A stretch of DNA of 64,000 nucleotides. Origin: Odontesthes bonariensis. Lineage: Eukaryota; Chordata; Actinopteri; Atheriniformes; Atherinopsidae. The notes below the pieces were generated by a model. It saw only the letters and a program-made list of their open reading frames with translations, did not search any database and was not told where the DNA came from. Position numbers and translations under genes: made by a program. Each line of letters begins with the position of its first letter. The stretch's first letter is position 1. Location: the NCBI RefSeq assembly GCF_027942865.1, contig NC_134515.1, forward strand, positions 16,717,227-16,781,226. Reading direction: 5' to 3'. This document shows positions 1 through 13,810 of the stretch, in pieces.

Positions 1-1859
1 TTTCCTTGAATTTGTAATTCGATAAAGCTTGATAATTGGGGCTCTGGTTGACAACGCTTGGCCTTTCTGTTATAACTCCTCAGTATTTCAGTGTGCAGGT
101 GATCTCTGTGAGATCGTGGCAGTAACGTTTTCACATTGAAAAGTCATCAGCTGATCTTGATATGCTGAAACTGTGCATGTATGATATTGTTTGGTGCATT
201 TGTGTTTTCTAAATGAGGGACTTAATAAAAACAGTTCACTGAGGATTTTTTTTTCTCACCTTTTTTTTTTAAATATGTGTGGGATGGTGTCATTTTCAGC
301 ATCAGCAGTTTTAGTGTCTTTTACTGCAGGGGGGATTTCAGTGGAGCCTTGGGGTTCCATCAAAGCTATAAAATGCATAATATTATGAAAAAGCATATAA
401 ATGGGAGTAAATGGCAGCAGTAATGTCCTATTCAGATAATAAAGAGCACAATCCACAAAGGTTTTTGCTGAACACACTAATTGCGTTGTTACACATCATA
501 ATAAGAAGTAGGAATTGTACTGCAGCCTTTTCACAAAATACTGATTCATTTTTTGGGGGATTATTCGAGCACGAATGTGCTGAAGTTGAGATACCGTCCT
601 CAGAAACAACAGAATGACATGGAAAGTTACAGTGAAATATTGATTGAGCCAGTGTTGCAGAGATGCTTTTAAGATAATAAGAGGGAGAGGACCCTGTGAA
701 GAGATCAATAGGTATGGGAAGTGAAGAAAAGAGAGGTTTCTCCCTTCACACCACAGATCATCCATAATGAGCTGGCGTGTCAATACTTTGGCACTTCACG
801 TTCTATTGACCACTAGATCACAGCATTAGGCATCTGTGGCTTGTTTTTGCACCCAAGACTAAGGGGAAAGTAGAAATGTATGATCAGTATACCCTCATCT
901 TTTGATGCTTCAGAATCAGATACGGTCTAGTTAACTCTCATAGAGATGTTGGTAAAGACGTGATTGATGCACATTGCTTCTCCCAATGCAGCAGATGCTA
1001 TAGCTTGATTGAAAATATCAATACTGCCCCCTCATGGTACCAGCATCATGGTGCATCATTCTATCCAAGCTGTGAAATAATGGGGGATAAGGCTGTGTCT
1101 GCAGTGTCACTGCATTGAATGGGTGCATTACCTACCAGAGCCTGATCGTGCCGCTTTTGAATTGAAGAAATTGCAGCCAGTGTTACTTCAGATTCTGACT
1201 GGCAAGTAGGCAACATTAAAACAGATAACTGAAAATACTTTAGATATGTTAAAATAGAAAGCATAAACAAGAAATAGAAAATAGAAAACAGTACAGAAGC
1301 AGCATAGAAGCAGTACAGCTGCATTGAATCAAGCAAAGTTATTTAAAAAAAGATTATGGGTGGGTTTCTGTACTGTGTATTTGTGGCCAAATTGAGGTCT
1401 CATTAATCCATTTATGTTAATTTTCAATTTTTTTTGTGCATATCTTATGTGTATTTCACATATTTACTGTTGGTGTACATGTTTTTATTGTTTGTTTTGT
1501 TTTAAGAATCTATGTGTGGTTGTTTTAAGTTTTTTTTGTCATTGTTTTGAGTCATTTCTATTGTTGCTTTGGATTATCTTAATGTTCTGTACTGTAATTG
1601 TTTCACGTCGCATGCATCATTTTAAGTCATTCTGTTGCTGTTATGAATCATTTTGAGATTTTGAAATGGTTTTGTCCCTCCTTGTAGCCGTCACGTAATG
1701 GTCCTTTGGGTCATTGTGAGTCTATTTATAATTGTTCACCTTCTTGCTCTCAGCTGGTTTCAGTCCCTCTGTGTCTCTTTGTGGTTGGTTCACATAAATG
1801 TTTCTGTATATATTTGCCCTTCTATTCTATAGCTTTATGCTTATGTAGGCTACTTTTAA
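1..1859. other. Intergenic flank upstream of exosc10
   Basis: I see no supportable coding exon here. The longest open frames are under about 110 codons, lack splice-linked partners and show no recognisable domain. An AATAAA on the plus strand at 224-229 could be the poly(A) signal of a gene lying further left, but nothing else supports that. The stretch 1414-1660 is T-rich and of low complexity. Confidence 0.5.
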
Positions 1860-2010
1860 CATCCATCCATGCATGGTCTTCCGCTTATCAGAGGTCAGGT
1901 CGTGGAGGCAACAGGTTCAGGAGAGAAACCCAGACATCCCTCTCCTCAGCGACACTCTCCAGCTCCTGCTGGGCGCTCCCAAAGCATTTCCAGGCCACAC
2001 GGCATATAAT
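1860..2010 (-). mobile_element. Rex3-like (RTE clade) LINE 3' end, 5'-truncated
   Basis: Read on the minus strand, this gives the end of an RTE-type reverse transcriptase (motif WPGNALGAP, then a frame break) followed by a very short 3' region and a (GATG)n tail, which appears as CATCCATC on the plus strand. A very short 3' region with a GATG tail is typical of fish Rex3 elements as I remember them. Only the last 150 bases are present, as is usual for a heavily 5'-truncated copy. It ends about 300 bases before the exosc10 start codon. Confidence 0.65.
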
Positions 2011-2309
2011 ATTGTCGGTAAAAAAAAAAGCTTGAGACCAGGGGCTTTAGACTCTGAACTGAATTCAATATGAGATACATTTTTCAGCAATAATTTTAAG
2101 GCTCAGTTTCATAACATTTGTCATAATATCCATAATGGTTGTCTAACAAAATGATTAAGGCAGGGAAAACATGTTGTACAAATTATAGTCTTTCCACTCC
2201 ACACTGTTAGGGGGCGCTGTAGCTTCTCCAGCCTCCCTCCAAGCAACGCAGAAGCACAGGAAAAGGGCTTCTTCCTGTGGCACGCATGTACATAGCACAA
2301 AAGTAGATT

Positions 2310-5300
2310 ATGGATTATTCTAAAAGTAAAGACTCCACGACCAGTGGGCTTCAAGACAGTGATTCAGACGTCAACGATGAGGACAAAAACGAGCTGTGTC
2401 CCGGTTTCAAAGACGCGGACGCTTTCGTTAAAGTAAGTGTACTCAACCAGGTGGTCACAGAGTTTTTAGCTCAGGCTCGGAGTTCAGGTGGGCAACGTGG
2501 ATACATTTGCTAGTTACCAGCATTGATAGAACACAGGCTCAACTAACTGTCGATACAAGTATTCATTTAAAGGTATTTTCAAGTTATCGATAAGGCATTG
2601 ATCACCGAGACGAGTCTAGCTTCCCAGCTAGTTAGCTTACAATTGATGCAGTATGTAGCACAGTATTTCTCACCGGAATGATTGCAAGTAATCGTCTTAA
2701 TTTGACATTTAAATCAGTCAAAATACTTGCCAATCTCTTTAAATCAGCTGACTCAATGTTTGATTGTCTAATTGTTTGGTGCAAACAGGAAAATCCCCCC
2801 CCCCCCAACATCACATCCAAATTGTTACTAGCACAAACTCATGAGTAAGGTTTCAGATAAACATGTTAACACCACATCCCAGTTGAATTCTCAGGACGTT
2901 GGGATAATATGACACACAGTAAACTAAACTTTGCATCTCAGGGTTTTACCTTCCTTAATTTGTAGTTGTTCTTCACTGGGTTGAATTAGAAATAGTAAGA
3001 ATAAAACTGGTAAGAGCTCTGCGTGTCTCTACAGTATGGACTGGGTGCAGTATTATCAGCTACGAAAGCATCCGCTGGCTTACCTCAAACTGGAGATGAA
3101 TATGATTTCTATCGGAGCTTCCCTGGCTTCCAGGAGTTCTGTGAAAGTCAAGGAGATAAGCTTTTGCACTGGTGAGTATATGATATATTGGACTAAAGCA
3201 CAGTCAGACTTCCTTTTCTCTGCCAAACTATTTCCTCCATCCATCATTCAGCTACCTTTTACCCCAATGCAACGGACAAACTCAAGAATGCTTAGACTCT
3301 TTTGACTTAATCTGTAAATGTGCAACACAGTGACAATTGTATTTCTCGAATCCACTGTGCATTGCCTCTTAAAGCCCATTGGAAATTGTTGATAGTCTGA
3401 GTGTGAAAGAATTCTGTCTTGAATAGACATGCCAACGGATAAGTAGGCTTGCTGAGTAACAAGGTCAGTTAATTCTGTGTGTCTTGTCATCACTGTGTGT
3501 CCGTGTTAGCATGAGTCAAATTATGCAGTACCACGGCTGCAGATCTCACATCAGAGACCGGAACAAGCTGACGGGGCTGGAGGAGAGATTTGACTTGGTT
3601 GTGGACTCAAACGAAGTTATTCTCGAAAGAGCGGTACGACCCGCACTGTGGGCATTGAACAATTCAATTAATACAAAAAGCTGTTGCAAACTAAACGAGC
3701 TCTGCGTTTGATTTCCAGGGGATTCTCCTTGATGAGGCCGATGGCGTAAACAGGGGCCAGAAGCCTGTCATGCCTGCTGGATTTCAGCCCCCAAAAATTG
3801 TTGTTTCCAGCTGGAATCGCAAGGTTGGCTAATAAACCCCTCAGCTCTTTTACTGCAAGTGTCTATTTTTGGCCACATTCAAACTGTTATTTTATGTTCC
3901 AGTCCAGGTATTCAGCTAACTTAAATCACTAAAAAAAAATTGAGACTTGTCATAAATAATTACACTCGGGTGTTTCGTAAACTATGCTTTTCTTGATCAG
4001 GGTTCCGGCTCTGGCAGTCGCTCTGAGACTTTCAAACTGCTCCATGCCAAGAATGTCGTGAGACCTCAGCTGAAGTTCAAGGAAAAAATTGACAACAGCA
4101 ACACACCTTTTATTCCAAAGATATTCATCAAGCCCAACGCAATAAAGCCACTTCCATCTTGTAAGACATGTCTTTCCCTTTCATGGGCTTTGCATCTCGT
4201 CTTTTGACTTGTCATTTTGAACATTTCTAACTTGTTCGGTTTTCTTCTCCAACTTTAGATTTCACCAACAAACAAATACGTAAAGAGAGGCCGGAGGACC
4301 TTGATGTTCCAGCTGCCCTGGCCGACTTCATTCACCAGCAGAGAACTCGGGAACATGTTGACGACATGTGAGACTTGACCATAGCATTTTGTAGCATTTT
4401 GGCTATTCCAGTTTCTTGCTGTTGATCTAATGATAGGACTTTGATCCATGTAGGTTTGCACACCCATACCAATATGAACTGGACCATCTTTCTGTAACAG
4501 AAAGCCTTTTGGCCAAGCCAGAGCCTCAGGTAACAAACTCATATAGTGATGGTATGATATATTCCCGGTTAGGCTTCTTTCTAATCTGTTATGTGCATAT
4601 TGCTTTTAGATGTACAAGCCAATGGCTGAGACAAAGTTGACATTTATTGACTCACTGGAGGACCTAGTGGCTCTGAACGAGAAGCTGTGCAAATTGTCTG
4701 AATTTGCAGTGGACCTTGAGGTACAAATATTACACGTGTGATATGATCTAACCCAGAAAGCCAAGCAGGAGTTTGGACACTTTTAAGGCCCTCAATGTTG
4801 AAAATGTCAATAGTAAATTGCAGACATGAGTCTTTGGATATTTGTTTTCGAGGGTATTGTTTTGTTAACATTTTGTTCTCTATCGCAGCACCATTCCTAC
4901 AGGAGTTTCCTCGGCCTCACCTCCCTGATGCAGATCTCCACCAGAGAGGAGGACTTCATCATCGACACCCTGGAGCTTCGCAGCGAGATGTACATCCTGA
5001 ACGAAGTGTTCACAGACCCGGCGATAGTCAAGGTAATGGAACTGTTCCACAGATGATCTCGCTTCGTCCTGTTGGAAAGTAACTGGTGATATATTGAATT
5101 AGGTTGGACAACAGCACAGTCTTTGTGCCCCTTTTTATATAAGTTACGGTAAAAAGAGCCAAGATAGAACCCAAAATAACACGATGAACCTGTAGCCTTT
5201 AGGGAATATGTCTTCAACTTAATCTATCCATCTCCGAGTGAGATTGGTGAAAAGCCTGAAGAATAAAATCTCCACCGATGCCCTTCTCTCAAGTGCCGTC

Positions 5301-8300
5301 CTCCGACTCTTACACGAGGTGTCACAGAGCCCCATCACTCTCTGACGTGTTGGATGAAGTCCGCGGGTGTCCTGTGGTGCGTGTGGGATCCAACCTTACT
5401 CATGCACTGTGGGACACCTGTGAAAAAGTGGTGCGTGGGCTCGAGCAGCTAAAAGATTTGTGAAAATGATTCAAATGAAAAAGCACCACCTGCTGTGATC
5501 CCAGTCTTCACTGGTTTTTTGGTTTTTTTTTTAGTTTTTTTTTTTTTTTGTGGTTCAAACGAGTCAAGTCTCTCTTTCACTAAAGCAGCCGAACGTGCTT
5601 TGTGTCTTTTTCCTCAGGTGTTTCACGGTGCCGACTCGGACATCGAGTGGCTTCAGAAAGATTTTGGTTTGTACATTGTCAACCTTTTTGACACGCATCA
5701 GGCAAGCCGAGCGCTCAACCTGGCCAGACATTCCCTCGACCACTTGCTGAAACACTTCTGCGACGTGGACTCGGACAAACGTTACCAGCTGGCTGACTGG
5801 AGGATTCGGTGTGTTGATGAACATATTTCAATTTGTTCAAAAATCATTTAAGTTTAAAACGGTTGGATCGGTTTAATTTTCATTTCTTGACAGAAGGTGC
5901 ATCGTTCCTTTGAGTTAGTTTCGAACTTAAATCTTATAAACCTGAAATAAAGTCCCTTAACATGTCCCTGTAGCCCCATACCGGATGAGATGATACAGTA
6001 TGCTCGGACAGACACCCACTATCTGCTATACATCTACGACCGTGTGAGGGGGCAGCTGCTGGACTCCAACCACGGGCAGCCTGGCCTGCTGCAGTGTGTC
6101 TGGAACAAGAGCAAAGACGTTTCTCTGAAGGTGTGCACACATTTCACTTCATATGATTGAGGCAACAATAAAGGCGAATATGTTTTTCTTTTTCTTTTTG
6201 AGAGCTCTCCTGCCTTTTTGGACATTTTTTTTTGTGTATATTTTCATTTCATAAAATCTCCTGAATACATGGCTTGAGAAATCCTGAGATTTGTGTCTGG
6301 AAACGTATGACATTCTTTTAATGGAAAGAGTTTAGGAATCCTTCGTTAGATCAGTTAAGATATTTGACCTTATTTGTCTGTAGTGTCATGCTTTTTTATT
6401 AATATTATTATTATAATTATTAGCCAGTCCTCCTTCCTTCATTTTCTGACATTTGTTACTATTCACTGTGTCCCCTGGCGCCCTCAAACAGAAATATGTG
6501 AAGCCTATATACACAGAGGAGTCATATTTGGAGGTTCAGAGGAAGCAGAAGAAGTCTTTTAACACCCAGCAGCTCACTGCCTTCAGACTGCTGTTTGCCT
6601 GGAGGGATAAGCTGGCCAGGCAGGAAGATGAAAGCACCGGGTAGGCTGTGTGTGTGGAAGAGGATAAACTCTCCTGTCTCGAAACCTGCTTCAACCTTTT
6701 TTTTTTTTTTTTTTTTATATATATATATATATATATATCTGTGTGCAGACACCTGCATGGTTTTTCTTAAAGTCTCCTTTTCTTTCTAAACATGTTTTCA
6801 TGTGGGGTTGTTTGTGTGCTCAGATATGTCCTGCCCACACATATGATGAGCAAAATATCCGAGGAGCTGCCCAAGTAAGTAAACTAGATTTCACACTTGA
6901 AGATATTAGGTTGCTTAAGTGTTTTTAGTATCGACCTCGAGCACAACCATTTGTTGTCTCCTCAGAGAGCCTCAGGGCATCATCGCCTGCTGTTACCCTG
7001 TTCCCCCACTGGTGAGGCAGCAGGTCAACGAGCTCCATTTGTTCGTGCAGCAAGCCAGGGAAATGCCCCTCCTGAAGGTGAGGAAACACCGGCGGGGTTT
7101 ACGGTTTGTGCTGTCGCTTAATATCCAGCGTGCCTCACTAAGTAACTTGTTGCAATATGTTTCGACTCTCCACACAGGCCGAGATCGCAGCTCAAAAGAA
7201 AAAAGGACTCACACCCGTTAAAAAGGTTGGAGGAACTGTCAGTTTTCTGAGTGAGTAAATCGAGCAGCCATGACTGGGGTAAAATTAACGTGATCGTGTA
7301 TTTTTCCAGCCAGAAGTCGCATTGTTTGGTCCACATGACACTTCCAGGGCTTCTGAGAGTGACCTCCCCCACTTGTCACCTCATGGTAAGCTTGACACTC
7401 TTGCGTGTTGTGCATGTGATCTATTTTCCCACTTTGGGCCCTTTTGATGGTGTGTTCATTTTCAGAAGCGCCAGTTAAACAAGGAATACTTTTCTCTGAG
7501 AATGAGCACAAAATGGATGTTGACGTGCAGAAAACAAGCGGTCTCTTGGCACCACCTAAAGTCACCCTGTTTCAGGTAGAGATCAAGATCCAGTTTGCTG
7601 CTTTCAGCTCGTGTGTTTGTTCGTAACCGATGCGTGATGTTGGAACTCTGCTTTCTTTTGCAGGAGGCGGAAACGCGCGATGACCAAACGGCAATCGCCG
7701 TAGCTCAGATGAAAGCCAGACGTATCATTGAGTCTTTTGAAAACCCTTTCAGAATGGTAAGAGATGAGCCTCTGGTCCCGTTTGTGTTTTTATTACTTTG
7801 ACAGGCTGTATTCATCTATCTTCCTTTGGAATTTCAGTATTTACCTTCCACCGATGTGCATGTCAACAAGAACGCCAAGTTCGATCCGTCTTCAAAGATA
7901 TTTGAGGTAATGGAAAAGCTCCTTTCAGCAAAAAATGTCTGTTAACCCCTTCTTTATGTGAATGTTCATGATTTTTCTTTCTGGCCTTGACAGATCAGCA
8001 AAAGATGGAAACTGCAGAGTATTGAACAGCAACAGAAGGAGTTGGAGGCAAAGAGGAAAGTCAAGGATGAAGCGAAGCAGCAGGCAAAGAAAGCTTCAGG
8101 TAATAGGGTTTAATTCTTACAATTTTGGCACTTTTTAAAAGTCATGTTTCTCAATGTTATCTGCTCTTTATTTCCACAGAAGAAAGAACCAAGGCTAAAC
8201 AGAGCTACCAGGAATCTCTCAAGAACGTTGTCACTGTGCGCCAGCAAGCCGCGGTGAGTCATTTCCATTTCCTCTTCTCCACTTCTGAGAGACATTGCAA

Positions 8301-10431
8301 GTCCCTGTTGGGGAAAAGAAAAAAAAAAAACTGATGAAAACCAAGAGCCTGAAACAGCATTTTAAAGACCATACATTAATATCCAGTTTAACCCTCTGCA
8401 GTGCCCCCCATTTTCCTAAGATGTTGCTCGTGACTCAAAGCAAGTGAAGCACTGCTGCCGGTTTGCAGCACCGGCATCATAGCAGCTTTTTTTTTTTTTT
8501 TTTTTAAATATTCATGTCTGTCACATAACGTGCCTGGGGAAGGGTAACGCACAGCGTGGGGCTGAGGCATTACAGACGTCCCCTCTACTAATCAGACACA
8601 TTTCGGTCCTCCTGGGGAGAAGCAACAGCCACTTTCTTCTCAAAAGCCCTCTTGCTGTTAGATTCATCTCTCCGGGGATATTACTTGGCCCGCTTGGTTA
8701 CTCATATGCTCCTGGCACACTATTATGTTTCATCTCTGTTTTAAATATTCAGACAAAAGTTCCTGGTCCTTTTAAACAAGGTGAACAGGAATAAATAGTG
8801 GTCAACACCCTGTGACTTTCACCTCTATCCCCACCAGCTGTACTGCCTCCCCTCACCTTTCACCAGGGCACAAAGTGTTGGCATGCATCATGGTAATCCC
8901 TTGTGTGATTACTGCTTCAGAGAATCTTGACAACTTGGCACTGTCCCCAGTGGCTCGTGTCATTGTCAGAAATGTTGGAAGCAGCGCTCGAAAGTAACAG
9001 TCATCATTGAGCCAGCTGCAGGCAGATGTATGTTTCCTAAAGATGTTGAAAAGAACAACAGTTGATGGCGTGGTGTGTTGTACAGGCGCCCCATGTATAG
9101 AGGCTACAGTCCTCGCTTCAGTCGGGCCCGGTTCGAATCCCGCATCGGACGGCTCTTTACTGCATATCATTCCCCCTCTCTCTGTTTCCTGTTTCCCTTC
9201 CATTAAAGGCATTAAAAATAGCCCCAACAAATAAAACAAATCTGGTTTAACTGTCATGTGGAGCAAATGACAGTTTTTTTTTTTTTTATTTTTTTTTTTT
9301 TATTGTTGATTCTGAAAGACGCATCAACTTAAGGCAACGCTGTAACAGTACAGCAAAGCAGACAGAAAGAAATCTCATCTGTTCAGTTCAGACACGGCTT
9401 GTATATGCATGGATCCGCACTGAGTTTTATTTATTTTTTAGTAATCATTCAATTCCAAGAAATACAGTATTTTATGTGGTTGAAAAGCATTTATGAAAAA
9501 ATGCAATCGTATCGACAGATGGTCGAAAAATAAAAGGCAATAATGCTTGCTGGTCTGAAGCCACCAATTTTACAAAAAGTGTAACTGCCTCCCTCCCTCC
9601 ACATCTGAAAAGAGCTGATTGGTTATGTAGTAGATCAACTCATTCATTGGTCCCGTCCACGTCATCAAACATGGTTTTCCTGTTTCCTTAGTCCCAAAGT
9701 GCACGCATCTATAAAAACAACAAAATGAACATCCTCTGTGTTGAATGTAACGTTAACGGGCTCATTTCCCCAGGAATCGGCAAAAGGCAACCAAAAGAAA
9801 AGGGAGAGGGTTGACAGCGAGGTTGGAGAGACGACTCCCAAACCAAGTAAGAAGCTGCTGAAATCTGAGGAGAAGCCCCAGAAGACGGAAGCGCCTCCCC
9901 AAGACGGCTTCAAGCCCTTCGACTACAGTCAGTCAGACCTCAAAGTCTTTGCTGGTAAGTCGATCATTCTTTTCATGATATTGAACGAACCAAATCTTAT
10001 TCCTCATCCAGATTAATTTAATAAATATAATATAGATGAATTTAAATCTGTCCACTTTTTTTTTGTACAGGTACTAAATCAAAGGACAACACGCAGTTTG
10101 ATCCAAACCGGCAAGCCCACGGTTTTAAGAAGAAGGTGGTTTGTTTTTTGTTTTTATTTGGTTGAATGATCACATATTTCCAACAACATATAATGTAATT
10201 ATTTGCTGACGATTTATAATCCTCCACCCAACAGAGAACTCCTCAGGGACAAAAGAACAATTTTGCAAGTGGAAACAGAAGTATGTCGTACTTGGGTGGC
10301 AAATCGGACAGGTAAATCTAGTGAGAACGGCTTGTTTCTTTGCCTCTGCCATTTCAAACATCCCATGAGTTAACTGTTCCGTTTCCTTTATTCCTTACAG
10401 AGGATTCCGGCATAACTGGCCCAAGAGATAG
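2310..10431 (+). CDS. exosc10: Exosome component 10 (Rrp6/PM-Scl-100), 25 coding exons
   Basis: Nuclear 3'-5' exoribonuclease of the RNA exosome, acting in rRNA processing and RNA surveillance. Exons: 2310-2432, 3035-3171, 3510-3633, 3719-3823, 4001-4160, 4259-4367, 4454-4529, 4610-4720, 4889-5032, 5618-5808, 5974-6130, 6492-6640, 6824-6874, 6966-7077, 7178-7225, 7310-7385, 7466-7575, 7664-7756, 7838-7906, 7994-8099, 8180-8253, 9774-9954, 10071-10135, 10235-10311, 10401-10431. All junctions are GT/AG with matching phases, giving 892 aa (human 885). The PMC2NT region comes first (residues about 42-150, with MQYHGCRS). The DEDDY exonuclease has D313 and E315 (FAVDLEHHSYRSF), D371 (HGADSDIEW), Y436 and D440 ([10 protein letters not shown]), the same numbers as human. 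An HRDC domain (about 500-585) and a lysine-rich C-terminus ending FRHNWPKR follow. An in-frame TAG just before the ATG fixes the start. Confidence 0.96.
6704..6740 (+). repeat. Poly(T)-(TA)n microsatellite in exosc10 intron 12
   Basis: A T run directly followed by about 12 TA units, between exons 12 and 13. It gives false Tyr-Ile open frames. Confidence 0.9.
8254..9773 (+). other. exosc10 intron 21, unusually long and repeat-bearing
   Basis: Most exosc10 introns here are 70-600 bases; this one is about 1.5 kb. It holds a tRNA-derived SINE at about 9065-9246, homopolymer T runs (8487-8505, 9273-9302) and no open frame that fits the protein. The flanking exons join in phase, so the insertions have lengthened the intron without damaging the gene. 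Confidence 0.7.
9065..9246 (+). mobile_element. tRNA-derived SINE
   Basis: The head resembles a tRNA gene. There is an A-box-like TGGCGTGGTGT at the left and a good B box, GGTTCGAATCC, at 9130-9140. A pyrimidine-rich body (CCCCCTCTCTCTG) follows, then an AT-rich tail with ATTAAAGGC and AATAAA-type repeats. This composite of tRNA head and unrelated body is common in spiny-rayed fish genomes. It lies in an exosc10 intron in the same orientation. The acceptor stem does not pair well and the body continues beyond it, so I do not call it a functional tRNA. Confidence 0.75.
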
Positions 10432-10831
10432 ACTCTCTTTGATGCTATTTTTTTCTTTCTTGCTTAAAAACAGCCTGCAAACTGTTTTCTTTTCCTTTTT
10501 TTTTTTTTTCTTTTTCCTTGTTGCAGGGGTTATTTCAGAGTGTGATTCATTTCAAAGTGTGTTTTCTCCATATGTGAACCCGTTTGTCCTGTAAATATGT
10601 GGAAGCACACAACTCTTTATTAAAGGTGATTTTAGAGGAACAGCATTTTGTTTGTTTGTTTTTTTTCTTCCATTTAAGACAGGGACTGAAAATCTGTATC
10701 TTAATTTTATCAGAAAGTTGGAGGGACTTGAGTCCATGTCCATGCCTCACCTGTTCAGTACAGAATGCCTCTGGCAATGTTTACATCAGTTGTTGTAAAA
10801 GTTAAAACAGCTGCTGTATTTATTCACTTAA

Positions 10832-10837
10832 AATAAA
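10832..10837 (+). promoter_or_regulatory. Poly(A) signal of exosc10
   Basis: An AATAAA 400 bases after the exosc10 stop codon; the 3' UTR would run from 10432 to about 10855. No competing canonical hexamer occurs earlier in the 3' region. Confidence 0.65.
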
Positions 10838-10855
10838 AAAAATTATCGGCTGATT

Positions 10856-11586
10856 TCCTGGTTTTTCAATTTGAATTTGAATGTTTTCTCTTTTTGAATC
10901 TCTTAAATGAAACTATTTGAAGAAGAAAGTGTCTCTGATGCCACTGCTTACATCACCGTCGGAAAGGTTTGTCACCGATATTGTAATATTTGCATCTTAC
11001 TTTGTCAATTTGTCTTAATCTGAAAAGTAATTGGTAAAATATGGTTATATAAATGTGTTGACGTTAGCGAAGCAACACAATATTACAAAATATTAGAGAG
11101 CAAGAGGCAAAAAAATGAGAGCAATATTTCCAGAGAGAAAAATGGCAACAACGACAGACAAAATGTGGCTAATTTTAGACAAAACGCCAACTAAAGGAGA
11201 CATAAAATGGCTACAAAAAGACTACCTAAAGAGTTTAAGATAAAATGTTATAAAATTGCCAAAAACATCTGTGGTGTGTCCGAGTCTGGAATGGATCCTT
11301 GGTCACACATGCGCGGTGATAGGGTAGCGAGGTGGGCTACTCGCAGGGCGGTGCCAAGAGTCGTGCTGGTGGTGTCAAGTCAAACAAACTACATATGGAC
11401 CGGCACATACTGCCACACTATTGGTCCGTGCTGACGTTGATAGCCTACGTCAAAAGCCTCCCATTCGCTATAACGGGAAGCAGCATGTTTAGCTGTCAAG
11501 AAACGGCTTTTCGTCGTAACTCGCTCACACTGCCACACTTACAAACACGTTAGTATTGCCTGTACCTGTGGCCGTTGGCAGCTGTC
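10856..11586. other. Intergenic region and putative srm promoter
   Basis: About 730 bases between exosc10 and srm, both on the plus strand. The part nearest srm (11290-11580) is richer in CpG than the rest. No TATA box is evident, as expected of a housekeeping promoter. I looked for the CACGTG E-box known from mammalian SRM promoters and did not find it here. Confidence 0.4.

Positions 11587-13810
<2,224 letters not shown>

Noticed and set aside
9065-9140. A tRNA gene
   Set aside because: The B box is good, but the sequence continues into a SINE body and tail, and the stems pair poorly.
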